A DNA stretch of 64,000 nucleotides from Nocardiopsis terrae (GCF_014651695.1 NZ_BMXJ01000001.1:846944-910943), one strand, 5' to 3'. Shown: positions 34,052 through 49,088, numbered from the stretch's first letter. Notes: a model not told the origin generated them from the sequence alone. A program made the numbers and translations.

Positions 34052-34990
34052 TCAGTTGGGCCCGCCGCTGCGCTTGGAGCGCGGCTGCTTCTTCGGCTGC
34101 TTACGTTCGATCTTAGGCTCTTCCTTGGGCTCCGGAGCGGTTTCCGGGGCCTTCTTCCGGCCGAGCATGCCCTTGGCCGAGCCCTTGGCGGTGCTGCCCT
34201 TGCCCGACTGGTCCCCGTCACCGGGAAGGGGCTGGTTCCGGTAGAGGTAGTGCTGCTGCACCATGGTCCAGACGTTGGACGTGACCCAGTAGACGAGCAC
34301 ACCGACCGGCATCGCGAGACCGAAGAGCCCGAACGCGGGCGCCAGGTACATCATGATCTTCTGGGTCTGCATCATCGGGTTGTCGGGCTGCTGCGCCATG
34401 CTGCGCTTGATGCTCTGCCGCATGGTCAGGAACGTCGTGGTGCCCATGACCACACAGGCGATCGCGATGACGATCTTCGCCATGACGGGGTCGGTCGCGC
34501 CGAGCTGACGCAGTTCCTCCGGGGTGGTGTTGAACTGCGCGGCGATCGGAGCGTGGAAGATCAGCGCCTCGCGGGCGCTGTTGGCGAGTTCCTCGGTGAA
34601 GCCGTACCGGGCCTGGCCTTCGGCGACGCTGCGCAGCACGCTGAACAGTGCGAAGAACACCGGCATCTGCAGGAGGAGGGGGAGACAACCCATGATGGGG
34701 TTGGTCCCGCTCTCCTGGTAGAGCTTCATCGACTCCTTCTGGAGCCGCTCCTTGTCGTGCTTGTAGCGCTCCCGAAGCTTCATGATCTTCGGTTGCACTT
34801 CCTGCATCTTGCGCTGCGTGTTCATCTGCTTGACGAACAGCGGAACGAGCAGGAGCCGCATGACAACGGTGAGCAGCACGATGGACAGGCCCCACGCCCA
34901 CCCGCTGTCGGGGTTCAGGCCGACGAAGGACAGACCCGCGTGGATCTGGACCAACGTCCAGCCGACGATGTTGTAAAGCCAGTCCAGCAC
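34052..34990 (-). CDS. yidC: Membrane protein insertase YidC/Oxa1
   Basis: Inserts membrane proteins alone or with SecYEG. 312 residues from GTG 34990, with AGGAG eight bases upstream. It is the short Gram-positive form without the large periplasmic domain. Five hydrophobic segments are visible, starting WAWGLSIVLLTVVMRLLLVP with its conserved Arg in the groove, a charged hairpin loop (RERYKHDKERLQKE), then NPIMGCLPLLLQMPVFFALF and LGLFGLAMPVGVLVYW-like helices. The C-terminal ~60 residues are basic, as expected for ribosome contact. Confidence 0.97.
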   Translation of the reverse strand: MLDWLYNIVGWTLVQIHAGLSFVGLNPDSGWAWGLSIVLLTVVMRLLLVPLFVKQMNTQRKMQEVQPKIMKLRERYKHDKERLQKESMKLYQESGTNPIMGCLPLLLQMPVFFALFSVLRSVAEGQARYGFTEELANSAREALIFHAPIAAQFNTTPEELRQLGATDPVMAKIVIAIACVVMGTTTFLTMRQSIKRSMAQQPDNPMMQTQKIMMYLAPAFGLFGLAMPVGVLVYWVTSNVWTMVQQHYLYRNQPLPGDGDQSGKGSTAKGSAKGMLGRKKAPETAPEPKEEPKIERKQPKKQPRSKRSGGPN

Positions 34991-35014
34991 CGGCCAACTC
35001 CTAGTTCAGTGAAA

Positions 35015-35329
35015 CTACTGGTCCCCGGAAGCGGCGCCGGTGTTCCCGGTTCCGCCCGCAGACTCCTCGGACTCCTCGTTCCCGCGCCCCCTGGGCGGCG
35101 GAACCGGATCAAGACCCCCCGGGTTGAAGGGATGGCAGCGGGCGATACGCCTGACAGCCAGCCACAACCCGCGCAGGGCTCCGTGCACGCGGAGCGCCTC
35201 GACGGCGTACGCGCTGCACGAAGGGTAGAAACGACAGACCGGGGGGAAGAGCGGGCTGATGAAGCGCTGGTAACCACGGATGGGCAGGATCAGCAGCCGT
35301 GCGAACGACGTCGGTCTGTGCTCGGTCAT
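35015..35329 (-). CDS. yidD: Membrane protein insertion efficiency factor YidD
   Basis: Small membrane-associated protein aiding YidC-dependent insertion. 104 residues from ATG 35329, which overlaps the rnpA stop (ATGA). The conserved core is present: [25 protein letters not shown] (read as [10 protein letters not shown] and [11 protein letters not shown]), the three cysteines including RCHPFNPGG, and an amphipathic start. The C-terminal ~30 residues are Gly/Glu-rich and unconserved. Confidence 0.95.
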   Translation of the reverse strand: MTEHRPTSFARLLILPIRGYQRFISPLFPPVCRFYPSCSAYAVEALRVHGALRGLWLAVRRIARCHPFNPGGLDPVPPPRGRGNEESEESAGGTGNTGAASGDQ

Positions 35330-35811
35330 TGCTTCGCCCACCGTTCTCCGCCCCTGGGTGGGCGACGGTCACCGTCTGCCTCGCTCCTCGCCGACTCGGC
35401 CGGTTCGGGGCGCGGGCCCCCACGGCCCCGACGACGCTTGGCAGCCCCCCGGGGCCGCTGCGCCGCGGCGATCGCGCTGTCGAGTTGTACTGCCAGATCC
35501 TGCTGCCGCATGTTCGCGGCAGAGGGCTTGGCCCGCACTACCAGCAGGCTACCGTTTGGCAGAACAGCCAACCGTGCCCGCATCAGGTGGCGCAGCCTCC
35601 GCTGTACGCGTTTGCGCACCACCGCTCCCCCGACCGCCTTACTCACGACGAAACCGACGCGCGGCGGTGCCGCGGCGTCGGTGTCTTGGTCGGACGGCTG
35701 TCGGGGGGCGAGGTAGATGACGCCCAGGGCCTCACGCGATGCGCGCCGGCCCGAGCGCATGACCGTTCCGAACTCGGCGCTGTGACGCATCCGGTTCTCC
35801 GGCGACAACAT
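35326..35811 (-). CDS. rnpA: Ribonuclease P protein component
   Basis: Basic protein subunit that helps RNase P RNA process tRNA 5' ends. The start at ATG 35811 ([19 protein letters not shown]) is supported by GGAGGA upstream; the longer frame to 35871 is not. 161 residues, longer than usual because of a ~40-residue Arg/Gly/Pro-rich C-terminal tail. The RNR motif region reads [26 protein letters not shown], shown here as [19 protein letters not shown]. Overlaps yidD by four bases. Confidence 0.95.
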   Translation of the reverse strand: MLSPENRMRHSAEFGTVMRSGRRASREALGVIYLAPRQPSDQDTDAAAPPRVGFVVSKAVGGAVVRKRVQRRLRHLMRARLAVLPNGSLLVVRAKPSAANMRQQDLAVQLDSAIAAAQRPRGAAKRRRGRGGPRPEPAESARSEADGDRRPPRGGERWAKQ

Positions 35812-35872
35812 CGGCGTTCCTCCGGGAGAGGGGGCACGGCCCTCGACTACCGGATCCGTGCCCCACGACAAA

Positions 35873-35905
35873 GGGACCGACCGGCAAGAAGGCCGGACCG
35901 GTCCC
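35873..35905 (-). terminator. Hairpin between rpmH and rnpA (attenuator-like)
   Basis: GGGACCG/CCGGC arms pair with CCGG and GGTCCC across a six-base loop with one bulge. Located between two co-oriented genes; it may reduce rnpA transcription relative to rpmH. Confidence 0.5.
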
Positions 35906-35931
35906 AGTGAAGACTTGAGGCTTACGTGGCC

Positions 35932-36075
35932 CTAGTGGCTCACGGTCAGCGCGGCGCGTCCCTTACGACGACGCGAGGCGATGATGGCGCGACCGGCGCG
36001 CGTACGCATGCGCAGCCGGAAGCCGTGGACCTTCGCGCGACGCCGGTTGTTCGGCTGAAACGTACGCTTGCTCAC
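35932..36075 (-). CDS. rpmH: 50S ribosomal protein L34
   Basis: 47-residue basic protein of the large subunit. It begins [19 protein letters not shown] (GTG 36075) and ends [13 protein letters not shown]; the motif [15 protein letters not shown] is typical. TGGAG lies upstream. It is divergent from dnaA and starts the rpmH-rnpA-yidD-yidC-jag series. A consensus promoter lies ~140 bases upstream. Confidence 0.98.
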   Translation of the reverse strand: MSKRTFQPNNRRRAKVHGFRLRMRTRAGRAIIASRRRKGRAALTVSH

Positions 36076-36156
36076 TACTGGCTCCAGGGGCGTGTCAGGA
36101 AAGTACTACGACAGACCCCCAGGATATGCGGGGCCTTGCTGTGCATGTGTCGATGC

Positions 36157-36184
36157 CGCGCTCTCATGTCGGACATGAGCGCGG
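36157..36184 (-). other. Hairpin in the predicted rpmH leader RNA
   Basis: CCGCGCTC-TCATGTC pairs with GACATGAGCGCGG with a two-base bulge. It lies between the promoter and GTG 36075, within a ~130-base leader that is long for a ribosomal protein mRNA. No known leader family is recognised. Confidence 0.35.
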
Positions 36185-36210
36185 ACAGAATCATCGGCAT
36201 AAGCATAAAG

Positions 36211-36239
36211 AAGATACGACCTGGTCGGGCCGTGGTCAA
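36211..36239 (-). promoter_or_regulatory. Housekeeping promoter of rpmH
   Basis: TTGACC (36239-36234) and TATCTT (36216-36211) on the minus strand with a 17-base spacer. This is close to the sigma-70/HrdB consensus. Confidence 0.75.
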
Positions 36240-36328
36240 ATCAGACCGCCCGCCGGACCGGGTCCCGAGTCCGCCGGGCGCGGCCCGGCCGGTGGCGGAC
36301 ACCACTGCGCACAGCCTACCCCCACCCC

Positions 36329-36621
36329 TGTGGACAACCAGTTGTCCACAGGGGGCGCAACTTCCACAGTGGGGCGTGTCCTGTGGATAACCTCAACCTG
36401 TGGATAACTCTCCCCTCGCCTCGCCCCCAGCCTCCCAGAAGCTGTGGACGAGCGCTTTACACACCTTCTGACCTGCAAATTGTGGATAACCCCACAGAGT
36501 GCACAGTCAGCTGTCATCCTGTGGATAAACCTGTGCACAACCTGTGGACAACCCTCTGATGCTGTGGATACCCAGAGGTAGTCAAACCCTTGGCTGCTGC
36601 TGATCGATCCCGCTGTCCACA
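36329..36621. other. oriC: oriC, rpmH-dnaA part: DnaA-box cluster
   Basis: At least nine boxes of TTATCCACA/TTGTCCACA type occur here: 36329, 36342, 36382, 36399, 36481, 36520, 36532 (TGTGCACAA), 36543, and weaker ones at 36563 and 36613. Most point the same way (TGTGGATAA on the plus strand). The cluster fills the dnaA upstream region, so it also probably mediates autoregulation of dnaA. The whole 751-base gap 36076-36826 has no gene. Confidence 0.85.
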
Positions 36622-36826
36622 GGCCCCGCACGACCAGACGAACCCACCACACCCCCTGACTCCCTGCCCCGGCACCCCCTGGAGGGGAGGACAATGGGAG
36701 GGGCGGGCCCCGCAGGGGCTCAACCGTGCCCGTGACAGGCCGTACCAACCTCCCCCGTCCCCTCACCGCTACCAATCCGCACCGAACAGATCCGCACCGA
36801 AGGGACAGCAACCATGGCAGGTCACC

Positions 36827-38908
36827 TTGGCTGAAGCACAGGTCAACCTCGCAATGGTCTGGTCAAGCGTGCTGGACGGGATCGACAACGACTCCCTGCC
36901 CGCGCACCAGCGCGCCTGGCTGCCGCAGACCCGTCCGCTGGGTCTGATCGAGGACACGGCGCTGATCGCAGCGCCCAACGAGTTCACCAAGAAGGTCCTG
37001 GAGACACGTCTCTACCCGGCGATCAGCAAGGCCCTCTCCGCACACCTGGGCCGGGAGATCCGGGTCGCGGTGACCGTGGACCCCACCGCGGTGCCGACCC
37101 CGCCGCCGACCCCCGCACCGTACGGCGGGGCGCCGGGAGCGCACGGCCCCCTCCCCGCTTCGCAGGGTCCCGCCCCGACCGCGCCGCGCTCCGAACCCCC
37201 CGCACACGAGCCCTCTCCCCAGGAGGGCACGGCGCACGAGTCCCGCGGCCAGCACGCACGCCCGGCCGAACCGCACCCCTCCGAAGCCCTGGGGGCGCAC
37301 CCCGGCCACGCCCGAGCCCAGGCTGCCCAGGCCGACCTGCTCGGCACCGCTCCCCCGGCCCAGGAGCCCCAACAGCCCCAACAGCAGGCCGCGCCCAGCC
37401 ACCCCGCGCCCCAGAACGGTGACCGGTGGTACGCGGCCCCGGGGGGTTGGGCACCTGACCAGGACCAGTCGGCGCAGGGGCAGCACGTGCAGAGCCCGCG
37501 GCCCCGGCCCGAGCAGACGCACCCCCAGGGCCCCCGTTCCCACCCCGCGCCGCCGGAGGCGTCCGCGCCCGGCGCCCAGGGGCCTCCCCCCTCCTCCCGC
37601 TCCCCGCGCTGGGAACAACCCGCCCAGGAACAGCTGTGGCAGCAGCAGGCCTGGGGGGACTCCTCCTGGGACCAGCCCAACCGCTGGGAGACCCCGGCCG
37701 CGACCGCTCCCGCGCCGGAGCCCGCGGCGCCCGGCCCCGAGGGTCCGGCCCCGGGGCGGGAGCAGCCGGCCGAGGAGGCCCAGGCACCTGCACGGGAGCC
37801 GTCGGAGGAGAAGGGGGCCGCCAACTCCCCCGCCTCTCCCCCCGGGCGCTCCCCGGAGATCCCGCCGGGCGAGCACGCGCGGCTGAATCCGAAGTACACC
37901 TTCGACACGTTCGTCATCGGTTCCAGTAACCGGTTCGCGCACGCGGCCTCCGTGGCCGCCGCCGAGGCCCCCGCCAAGGCCTACAACCCGCTGTTCATCC
38001 ACGGGGGCTCCGGGCTGGGAAAGACCCACCTCCTGCACGCGATCGGCCACTACACGCACCGGCTCTACGAGGGCTCCCGGGTGCGGTACGTGAGCTCGGA
38101 GGAGTTCACCAACGAGTTCATCAACTCGATCCGGGACGGGAAGGCGGACGGCTTCCGCCGCCGGTACCGGGACATCGACGTACTCCTGGTGGACGACATC
38201 CAGTTCCTGGAGAACAAGGAGCAGACGCAGGAGGAGTTCTTCCACACCTTCAACACGCTCCACAACTCCGACAAGCAGATCGTCATCTCCAGTGACCGGC
38301 CGCCCAAGCAGCTGACCACGCTGGAGGACCGGATGCGGAGCCGGTTCGAGTGGGGCCTGCTGACCGACGTCCAGCCGCCCGAGCTGGAGACCCGGATCGC
38401 CATCCTGCGCAAGAAGGCGGCGCAGGAAGGGCTGGCCGCCCCGCCGGAGGTCCTGGAGTTCATCGCCAGCAAGATCTCCACCAACATCCGTGAGCTGGAG
38501 GGCGCGCTCATCCGGGTGACCGCGTTCGCCAGCCTCAACCGGCAGTCCGTCGACCTGGACCTGACCGGCCAGGTCCTGCGGGACCTGGTCCCCAACGCCG
38601 AGGTCCCGGAGATCACGGCCAGCGCGATCATGTCCCAGACCGCGGCCTACTTCGGGCTGAGCCTGGAGGACCTGTGCGGGACGTCGCGGTCCCGGGTCCT
38701 GGTCACGGCCCGGCAGATCGCCATGTACCTGTGCCGTGAGCTCACGGACCTCTCCCTGCCCAAGATCGGCCAGCAGTTCGGCCGGGACCACACCACCGTC
38801 ATGCACGCCGACCGCAAGGTGCGTGCCCTGATGGCGGAGCGCCGCTCCATCTACAACCAGGTCCACGAACTGACCAGCCGGATCAAGGACCAGCCCTCGC
38901 TGACCTGA
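36827..38908 (+). CDS. dnaA: Chromosomal replication initiator DnaA
   Basis: AAA+ initiator that binds DnaA boxes and melts oriC. The start TTG 36827 ([20 protein letters not shown]) gives 693 residues; upstream in-frame sequence to 36590 is box-rich and not homologous. Domain I is ~1-85. Domain II is an exceptionally long (~85-350) Pro/Gln/Ala-rich linker. The AAA+ domain begins [22 protein letters not shown], read as [14 protein letters not shown]; Walker A is GGSGLGKT (~393) and Walker B is [10 protein letters not shown] (~452). Domain IV has the DnaA signature around [12 protein letters not shown] (~655). The start codon lacks a strong ribosome site, so its exact position is less sure. 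Confidence 0.97.
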   Translation: MAEAQVNLAMVWSSVLDGIDNDSLPAHQRAWLPQTRPLGLIEDTALIAAPNEFTKKVLETRLYPAISKALSAHLGREIRVAVTVDPTAVPTPPPTPAPYGGAPGAHGPLPASQGPAPTAPRSEPPAHEPSPQEGTAHESRGQHARPAEPHPSEALGAHPGHARAQAAQADLLGTAPPAQEPQQPQQQAAPSHPAPQNGDRWYAAPGGWAPDQDQSAQGQHVQSPRPRPEQTHPQGPRSHPAPPEASAPGAQGPPPSSRSPRWEQPAQEQLWQQQAWGDSSWDQPNRWETPAATAPAPEPAAPGPEGPAPGREQPAEEAQAPAREPSEEKGAANSPASPPGRSPEIPPGEHARLNPKYTFDTFVIGSSNRFAHAASVAAAEAPAKAYNPLFIHGGSGLGKTHLLHAIGHYTHRLYEGSRVRYVSSEEFTNEFINSIRDGKADGFRRRYRDIDVLLVDDIQFLENKEQTQEEFFHTFNTLHNSDKQIVISSDRPPKQLTTLEDRMRSRFEWGLLTDVQPPELETRIAILRKKAAQEGLAAPPEVLEFIASKISTNIRELEGALIRVTAFASLNRQSVDLDLTGQVLRDLVPNAEVPEITASAIMSQTAAYFGLSLEDLCGTSRSRVLVTARQIAMYLCRELTDLSLPKIGQQFGRDHTTVMHADRKVRALMAERRSIYNQVHELTSRIKDQPSLT

Positions 38909-39035
38909 CCGTGCCCTGCGCGGGAACTCCGGGGCGGGGGCAGGGGAGCGCAGGAACGCCGAAGGTGCACAGAGGGGCCGCGTCCGACGGAGGACGGCGG
39001 CCCCCTCTGCTCCTCCGGGCCCGGGTCCCGGGCCC

Positions 39036-39083
39036 GGCCGCTGTCGATGTGTCTCCGTGTCGACAGCTCTACCCGTCGACCCG
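39036..39083. repeat. 8-bp-phased TCGACNNG array, copy 5, beside oriC
   Basis: GGCCGCTG, TCGATGTG, TCTCCGTG, TCGACAGC, TCTACCCG, TCGACCCG in phase, between the dnaA stop and the first DnaA box of the right cluster. Confidence 0.6.
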
Positions 39084-39171
39084 CCTCCCTCCGGTGGCCG
39101 GTACCGGCCCGACGGCTCAGCAGGCGGCCCTGAGCCGTCCCGCCCCCCGGGGTTCAACCGCCCACACCGAG

Positions 39172-39848
39172 TTATCCACAGGCTTGTGTGGTCATTGCTC
39201 CCGTGAGGCCGGGTGCGTCCGTGTCGTACCCGTCCGGCACTGTCCGTGCCGGACACGCCCTGCTTCCCCTGTTTCCCCAGGCCTCCAGCGTCTGTTGCCC
39301 TGCCCACACCGCTCTCGAAGGAGCCTGGTCGGAGACCGTGACAACGATCGGGGTTCGTAGTTCGCCGAGGGCCTGTGGAAAACTCTGTGCACAGACTGTT
39401 TGTCCAGGTTCGCGAGGTCTGCGCGCGGTTCGGAAAAAAACTTTTCGCGCTTCTCGGCCAAGTTATCCACAGGAAGAGCATCAAATCTGTGGACAACCCT
39501 GTGGATAATCTGTGGACAACTACCCCGAGCCTGTGGGTAACCGGGGGTCTCCCTGTGGACGCAACCATGGGTCATCGGATCACCGAACCACAGGCTGTTG
39601 TGGACAACCTGGGGAAAACCTGTGGACGAACCTGTGGACGAGGTGTGGACAACCTGAGGGCCCTCTGTTCCGTCCACAGGGAGGCCGAGTTATACACAGG
39701 GTCATCCACAGGACCTGTGGACAAAAATTCGCGGGATGACCTGCGGAAACGATGGTTATCCACATTATCCACAGGCCCTACTACTACTACGCACCTTGAT
39801 TAACCAAGAGGGGGCTTCAAAACAGCTCCGCGTCAAATCTGTGGACAA
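39172..39848. other. oriC: Origin of replication oriC, main DnaA-box field
   Basis: About eighteen boxes are recognisable, in both orientations. Exact or near-exact ones include TTATCCACA at 39172, 39461, 39756 and 39765, TGTGGATAA at 39500, TGTGGACAA at 39488, 39511, 39599, 39644, 39716 and 39840, TTATACACA at 39690, and TGTGGACGA at 39621 and 39633. Position between dnaA and dnaN is the standard origin location in actinobacteria. Confidence 0.95.
39756..39790 (+). other. Candidate origin unwinding element: two DnaA boxes, GC spacer and DnaA-trio repeats
   Basis: Two abutting TTATCCACA boxes (39756-39773) are followed by GGCC and four CTA repeats (39778-39789). The complementary strand therefore reads 3'-GAT repeats away from the boxes, which is the DnaA-trio arrangement of the basal unwinding system described in Bacillus subtilis. 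The sequence turns AT-containing (TTGATTAA) just after. Confidence 0.65.
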
Positions 39849-40124
39849 AGCCCCGAGATCGAGGTGACGGCGGTCCTGTCCCGAGCTGGCAGCGGCAGGC
39901 GGTGAATCCGGGTAACGTGTGGTCTCGCCCCTGTCCTGAGCCGCCCAGATCTGAGCGGTGACCCCTACGGGAACCGAGGCCGCTCCAGTGGCACGGTCCG
40001 CGTTCGTCGCGGACAGCGTCCACACCCTGTTGACGGAGCCGCCCGGCAGACCCACGAGACACCCACGAGCTGCAACGTTGAGGCTGCGACCGGTCCACCG
40101 GTCGTGCGGAAAGTGAGTCGGAAA

Positions 40125-41264
40125 GTGAAGTTCCGGGTCGAACGCGACGTACTGGCCGACGCTGTCGCCTGGACAGCGCGAACACTGCCGACACGCCCCT
40201 CGGTACCGGTGCTCGCCGGAATCCTGCTGGACGCCGGCGAGACCGACGGCCGTCAGCGGCTGCGCCTGTCCGGCTTCGACTACGAGGTCTCCGCACAGGT
40301 CTCGGTCGACGTCGAGACCGAGGAGGCCGGGCAGACCCTGGTCTCCGGCCGTCTCCTCGCCGAGATCACCCGCAACCTGCCTCCACAGCCCGTGGAGATC
40401 TCCACGGACGGCTCCAAGGCCGTCGTCACCTGTGGAAGCGCGAAGTTCACCCTGAACACCATGCCGGTCGAGGACTACCCGTCCCTCCCGGAGATGCCCG
40501 GGGTCAGCGGGACCATCGGCAGCGACGTGTTCGCCGCGGCCGTCAGCCAGGTCGCCGTGGCCGCGGGCCGCGACGACACGCTGCCCATGCTCACCGGTGT
40601 CCGGGTCGAGATCGAGGGTGAGACGATCACGCTCGCCTCCACCGACCGCTACCGCCTCGCCGTCCGCGAGCTGAGCTGGAAGCCGGAGAACCCCGACCTC
40701 TCCGCCGTCGCCCTGGTCCCCGCCAAGACCCTGCACGACACCGCCAAGACGCTGACCTCGGGCGCCGAGGTCTCCATCGCCCTCTCGGGCAGCGACTCCG
40801 GCGAGGGCATGATGGGCTTCGAGGGCGGCGGCCGCCGGACCACCACCCGGTTGCTCGACGGCGAGTTCCCCAAGTACCGGGCCCTGCTGCCGGACACCTT
40901 CAACACGGTGGCCGAGGTCAGCCGCTCCGAGTTCGTCGAGGCCGTCAAGCGCGTCTCGCTCGTCGCCGAGCGCAACACCCCGCTGCGGCTGGCCTTCTCC
41001 CAGGGCGCCCTCGTCCTGGAGGCGGGTACCGGCGAGGACGCACAGGCCGTGGAAACCCTGGAGGCGGACCTGGACGGCGACGACATCCAGATCGCGTTCA
41101 ACTCCGGATTCCTGCTGGACGGACTCGGCGCCATCGGCACCGACGTGGCACGCCTGCACTTCACCACCTCGACCAAGCCCGCGATCCTCACCGGCAAGCC
41201 GGCCGAGGAGGGCTCGTCCCCCGAGTACCGATACCTGATCATGCCGGTGCGCCTCTCCGGCTGA
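40125..41264 (+). CDS. dnaN: DNA polymerase III subunit beta (sliding clamp)
   Basis: Ring-shaped processivity clamp. GTG 40125 (MKFRVERDVLADAVAWTARTL) is chosen by similarity to other actinobacterial clamps and gives 379 residues. In-frame GTGs at 40113 and 40104 would add four or seven residues. Three clamp domains are visible, starting with PSVPVLAGILLDA, then LPMLTGVRVEIEGE and ERNTPLRLAFSQGALVL. The C-terminus ends in YRYLIMPVRLSG, the partner-binding cleft region. Follows oriC and precedes gnd. Confidence 0.98.
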   Translation: MKFRVERDVLADAVAWTARTLPTRPSVPVLAGILLDAGETDGRQRLRLSGFDYEVSAQVSVDVETEEAGQTLVSGRLLAEITRNLPPQPVEISTDGSKAVVTCGSAKFTLNTMPVEDYPSLPEMPGVSGTIGSDVFAAAVSQVAVAAGRDDTLPMLTGVRVEIEGETITLASTDRYRLAVRELSWKPENPDLSAVALVPAKTLHDTAKTLTSGAEVSIALSGSDSGEGMMGFEGGGRRTTTRLLDGEFPKYRALLPDTFNTVAEVSRSEFVEAVKRVSLVAERNTPLRLAFSQGALVLEAGTGEDAQAVETLEADLDGDDIQIAFNSGFLLDGLGAIGTDVARLHFTTSTKPAILTGKPAEEGSSPEYRYLIMPVRLSG

Positions 41265-41352
41265 CCCGAACGCCCGTCCGACCGCACGCGTCCGCCGCGC
41301 CCGGGCCGGTCGGCTTCCACGTGTCCACAGGTGCCCAAGGGGGAGTCCACAC

Positions 41353-42240
41353 ATGCAACTCGGAATGATCGGCCTCGGCAAGATGGGCGGCAACATGGCC
41401 GCCCGGCTCCGGGAGAAGGGGCACGAGGTCGTCGGCTACGACGCCTCCCCCGGCGACCGGGACGTCGAGTCCCTGGCCGAGCTGGTCGACCGCCTGGAGG
41501 CCCCCCGCCTCGTGTGGGTGATGGTCCCCGCGGGCGACCCGACGGCCACGATCATCTCCGAGCTCGGTGACCTCCTCTCCGAGGGCGACGTCATCGTCGA
41601 GGGCGGGAACTCGCACTACGCCGACGACCGCGCCCGCGCGGAGACACTGTCCGCGAAGGGCGTCGGTTACGTCGACGCCGGGGTCAGCGGCGGTGTCTGG
41701 GGCCGCCAGAACGGCTACGGGATCATGGTCGGCGGCCAGGCCGGGGACGTGGAGCGCCTGCGCCCCGTCTTCGACTCCCTGACCCCCGACGAAGGCGGCG
41801 GCTTCGTGCACGCCGGAGCGGTCGGCGCCGGGCACTTCGTGAAGATGGTCCACAACGGCATCGAGTACGGCATGATGCAGTCCTTCGCCGAGGGCTACGA
41901 GCTCATGGTCGCCTCGGGTCTGGTTGACGACGTCCCGGGCACCTTCGAGAGCTGGCGTGAGGGGACGGTCGTCCGTTCCTGGCTGCTGGACCTGCTCTGC
42001 CGCGCCCTGGAGGAGGACCCGGACCTGTCGGAGCTGCGCGGCTACGCCCAGGACTCCGGCGAGGGCCGCTGGACGGTCCAGGCCGCCGTGGACCTGGCGG
42101 TGCCCGCTCCGGCGATCACCGCCTCGCTCTTCGCGCGGTTCGCCTCCCGGCAGGACGACAGCCAGGCCATGAAGGTCGTCGCCGCCCTGCGCAACCAGTT
42201 CGGCGGCCACGCCGTCACCAAGGCTGACGAGCAGGCCTAG
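41353..42240 (+). CDS. gnd: 6-phosphogluconate dehydrogenase, decarboxylating (short, GndA-like)
   Basis: Oxidises 6-phosphogluconate to ribulose 5-phosphate and CO2. 295 residues, the short form found beside dnaN in actinobacteria, rather than the ~470-residue form. The nucleotide-binding start is [38 protein letters not shown] and the catalytic Lys/His region [16 protein letters not shown] are present. This branch is usually NAD-dependent; that is family knowledge, not visible proof. Located between dnaN and recF as usual. Confidence 0.95.
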   Translation: MQLGMIGLGKMGGNMAARLREKGHEVVGYDASPGDRDVESLAELVDRLEAPRLVWVMVPAGDPTATIISELGDLLSEGDVIVEGGNSHYADDRARAETLSAKGVGYVDAGVSGGVWGRQNGYGIMVGGQAGDVERLRPVFDSLTPDEGGGFVHAGAVGAGHFVKMVHNGIEYGMMQSFAEGYELMVASGLVDDVPGTFESWREGTVVRSWLLDLLCRALEEDPDLSELRGYAQDSGEGRWTVQAAVDLAVPAPAITASLFARFASRQDDSQAMKVVAALRNQFGGHAVTKADEQA

Positions 42241-42344
42241 CCACCGTCTCTCCTCCGGGGGCGGTCCGGTGTACCCCGGACCGCCCCCGATTCCTCTTCC
42301 GCACTCCTTTCCGCTTCTGCGCTCCCCTCCAGGAGGAAGGCCGG

Positions 42345-43475
42345 ATGTACGTCTCCCACCTGCAACTGGCCGACTTCCGTTCCTACGAGTCGGCTCTTCT
42401 GCGCCTCGAACCCGGGGTGAGCGCGTTCGTCGGATCCAACGGCCAGGGCAAGACCAACCTGGTCGAGGCGATCGGTTACGTCGCCACCCTGGGCAGCCAC
42501 CGGGTCTCCTCCGACACGCCGCTGGTCCGCCAGAGCGCGCCCCGCGCCATCGTCAGCGCCAAGGTCGTCCGGGACGGCCGGGACATGATGGTCGACCTGG
42601 AGATCAACCCCGGGCGGGCCAACCGCGCCAGGGTCAACCGGGGCGCCGCGGGACGCCCCCGCGACGTGCTGGGCATTCTGCGCACGGTGCTCTTCGCCCC
42701 CGAGGACCTGGCCCTGGTCAAGGGGGACCCGGGAGAGCGGCGCCGTTTCCTCGACGACCTGCTGGTGGCGCGGGCGCCCCGGATGGCGGGGGTGCGCTCC
42801 GACTACGAGCGGGTGCTCAAGCAGCGCAACGCCCTGTTGAAGTCGGCCTCGGCCCGGTTGCGGCAGCGGGCCGCGCCCGACCTGAGCACGCTGGAGGTCT
42901 GGGACTCCCACCTAGCGGAGACCGGAGCCGAACTCCTCGCCGCCCGGCTGGGCCTGGTGGAGGAGCTGCGTCCGCTGATCGCGCACTCCTACGCGGGGCT
43001 GACCGACTCCGGGGGTCCTGCCGTGCCCACCTACCGGAGCTCAGCGGTCCCGGAGGGGGCGGAGGTGCCGCGCGAGCGTCCACAGCTCGTGGACGCGCTC
43101 CGCGAGGCGATGGCCCAGGCGCGTGAGCGCGAACTGCAGCGCGGGATCAGCCTGGTCGGACCGCATCGCGACGAACTTCACCTGCAACTCGGCGACCTGC
43201 CCGCCAAGGGTTACGCCAGTCAGGGCGAGTCCTGGTCCTACGCCCTGTCGTTCAAGCTCGCCGCCTTCGAGCTGCTGCGGGCGGAGGGCGACGACCCGGT
43301 GCTGATCCTGGACGACGTCTTCGCCGAACTGGACGCCGAGCGCCGCCGGAGGCTGGCCGAACGGGTGCGTGACGCCGAACAGGTCCTGGTGACCGCCGCG
43401 GTCGGCGAGGACATCCCGAAGGAACTGGACGGTGCCAGGTTCGGCGTGCGTCAGGGGGTGGTCGAGAGTGAGTGA
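42345..43475 (+). CDS. recF: DNA replication and repair protein RecF
   Basis: SMC-like ATPase that helps load RecA at gaps. 376 residues, ATG 42345 with GGAGGAAGG upstream. Walker A is GSNGQGKTN, the signature is [15 protein letters not shown] and Walker B is [13 protein letters not shown]. It overlaps dciA by eight bases, so the two are coupled. Confidence 0.98.
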   Translation: MYVSHLQLADFRSYESALLRLEPGVSAFVGSNGQGKTNLVEAIGYVATLGSHRVSSDTPLVRQSAPRAIVSAKVVRDGRDMMVDLEINPGRANRARVNRGAAGRPRDVLGILRTVLFAPEDLALVKGDPGERRRFLDDLLVARAPRMAGVRSDYERVLKQRNALLKSASARLRQRAAPDLSTLEVWDSHLAETGAELLAARLGLVEELRPLIAHSYAGLTDSGGPAVPTYRSSAVPEGAEVPRERPQLVDALREAMAQARERELQRGISLVGPHRDELHLQLGDLPAKGYASQGESWSYALSFKLAAFELLRAEGDDPVLILDDVFAELDAERRRRLAERVRDAEQVLVTAAVGEDIPKELDGARFGVRQGVVESE

Positions 43476-44004
43476 CCGTTATCCACAGCCTGTGGACCCC
43501 GGATCGAGCCGGGGCGCTCCGGAGTTCCCCGCCGACGCGGCCCGTCCACAGCCTGTGGACGAGAACCCGCCCGCGGCCCCGGCCTCCGGGGCGGACCTGG
43601 CCCGCCAGGCCCTGGCCCGGGCCAAGGCGGAGGCGCGGGAGCGCGGAGCCGTTCCCCGGGGGATGAACCGCACCCGCAGGCGTGGCCGGTTGCGGTCACG
43701 GAACGAGCCCCAGCTGTTCGGTGACGCGGTGCGGACCTGGCTGATCGAGCACGGCTGGCAGGAACAGGTGGCCATCGGCGGGGTGTTCGGCCGCTGGGCG
43801 GACATCGTGGGTGAGTTCAACGCCGAGCACCTCCGGCCGGAGAGTTACTCGGAGGGCGAACTCGTCGTGGTCGCCGATTCGCCGACGATGGCGGCCCACG
43901 CGCGAGCGATGGTGCGTGATCTGGTCCGCCGCCTCAACGAGGAACTGGGGGACGGCACCGTCGTCTCGATCAAGGTCAGGGGGCCCGGTTTCCGGCGCCG
44001 GTGA
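43468..44004 (+). CDS. dciA: DciA-type replicative helicase loader (DUF721)
   Basis: DciA proteins recruit DnaB in bacteria without DnaC/DnaI. 178 residues from GTG 43468, overlapping the recF stop. The DUF721 domain occupies the C-terminal half: [45 protein letters not shown] and VRGPGF. The N-terminal half is a disordered Pro/Ala/Arg-rich stretch that contains PQPV twice, encoded by two TCCACAG/TGTGGA inverted motifs. Position after recF and before gyrB is the standard actinobacterial one. Confidence 0.94.
   Translation: MSDRYPQPVDPGSSRGAPEFPADAARPQPVDENPPAAPASGADLARQALARAKAEARERGAVPRGMNRTRRRGRLRSRNEPQLFGDAVRTWLIEHGWQEQVAIGGVFGRWADIVGEFNAEHLRPESYSEGELVVVADSPTMAAHARAMVRDLVRRLNEELGDGTVVSIKVRGPGFRRR
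43479..43561. promoter_or_regulatory. DnaA-box-like sites in the 5' end of dciA
   Basis: An exact TTATCCACA (43479-43487) begins the first of two TCCACAG-CC-TGTGGA palindromes (43482-43494 region and 43544-43558 region). Both lie inside coding sequence directly after the recF stop codon. Confidence 0.5.
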
Positions 44005-46414
<2,410 letters not shown>

Positions 46415-46472
46415 GTTCCTCCCGCGTTCCTCCCACCCGTGCCCGAGCAAGCTTTAGAAGGGATCGACATCC

Positions 46473-49088
<2,616 letters not shown>

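Larger units (their letters stand above)
38909..40124. other. oriC: dnaA-dnaN intergenic region (oriC)
   Basis: 1216 bases without a supported gene. An octamer array lies at 39036-39083 and the DnaA-box field at 39172-39848. AT-rich patches include 39430-39443 and 39797-39803. Confidence 0.85.

Noticed and set aside
36149..36190. Possible member of the octamer family near rpmH
   Set aside because: It contains CATGTGTCGATG but the 8-bp phase is not kept; better described as a bulged hairpin.
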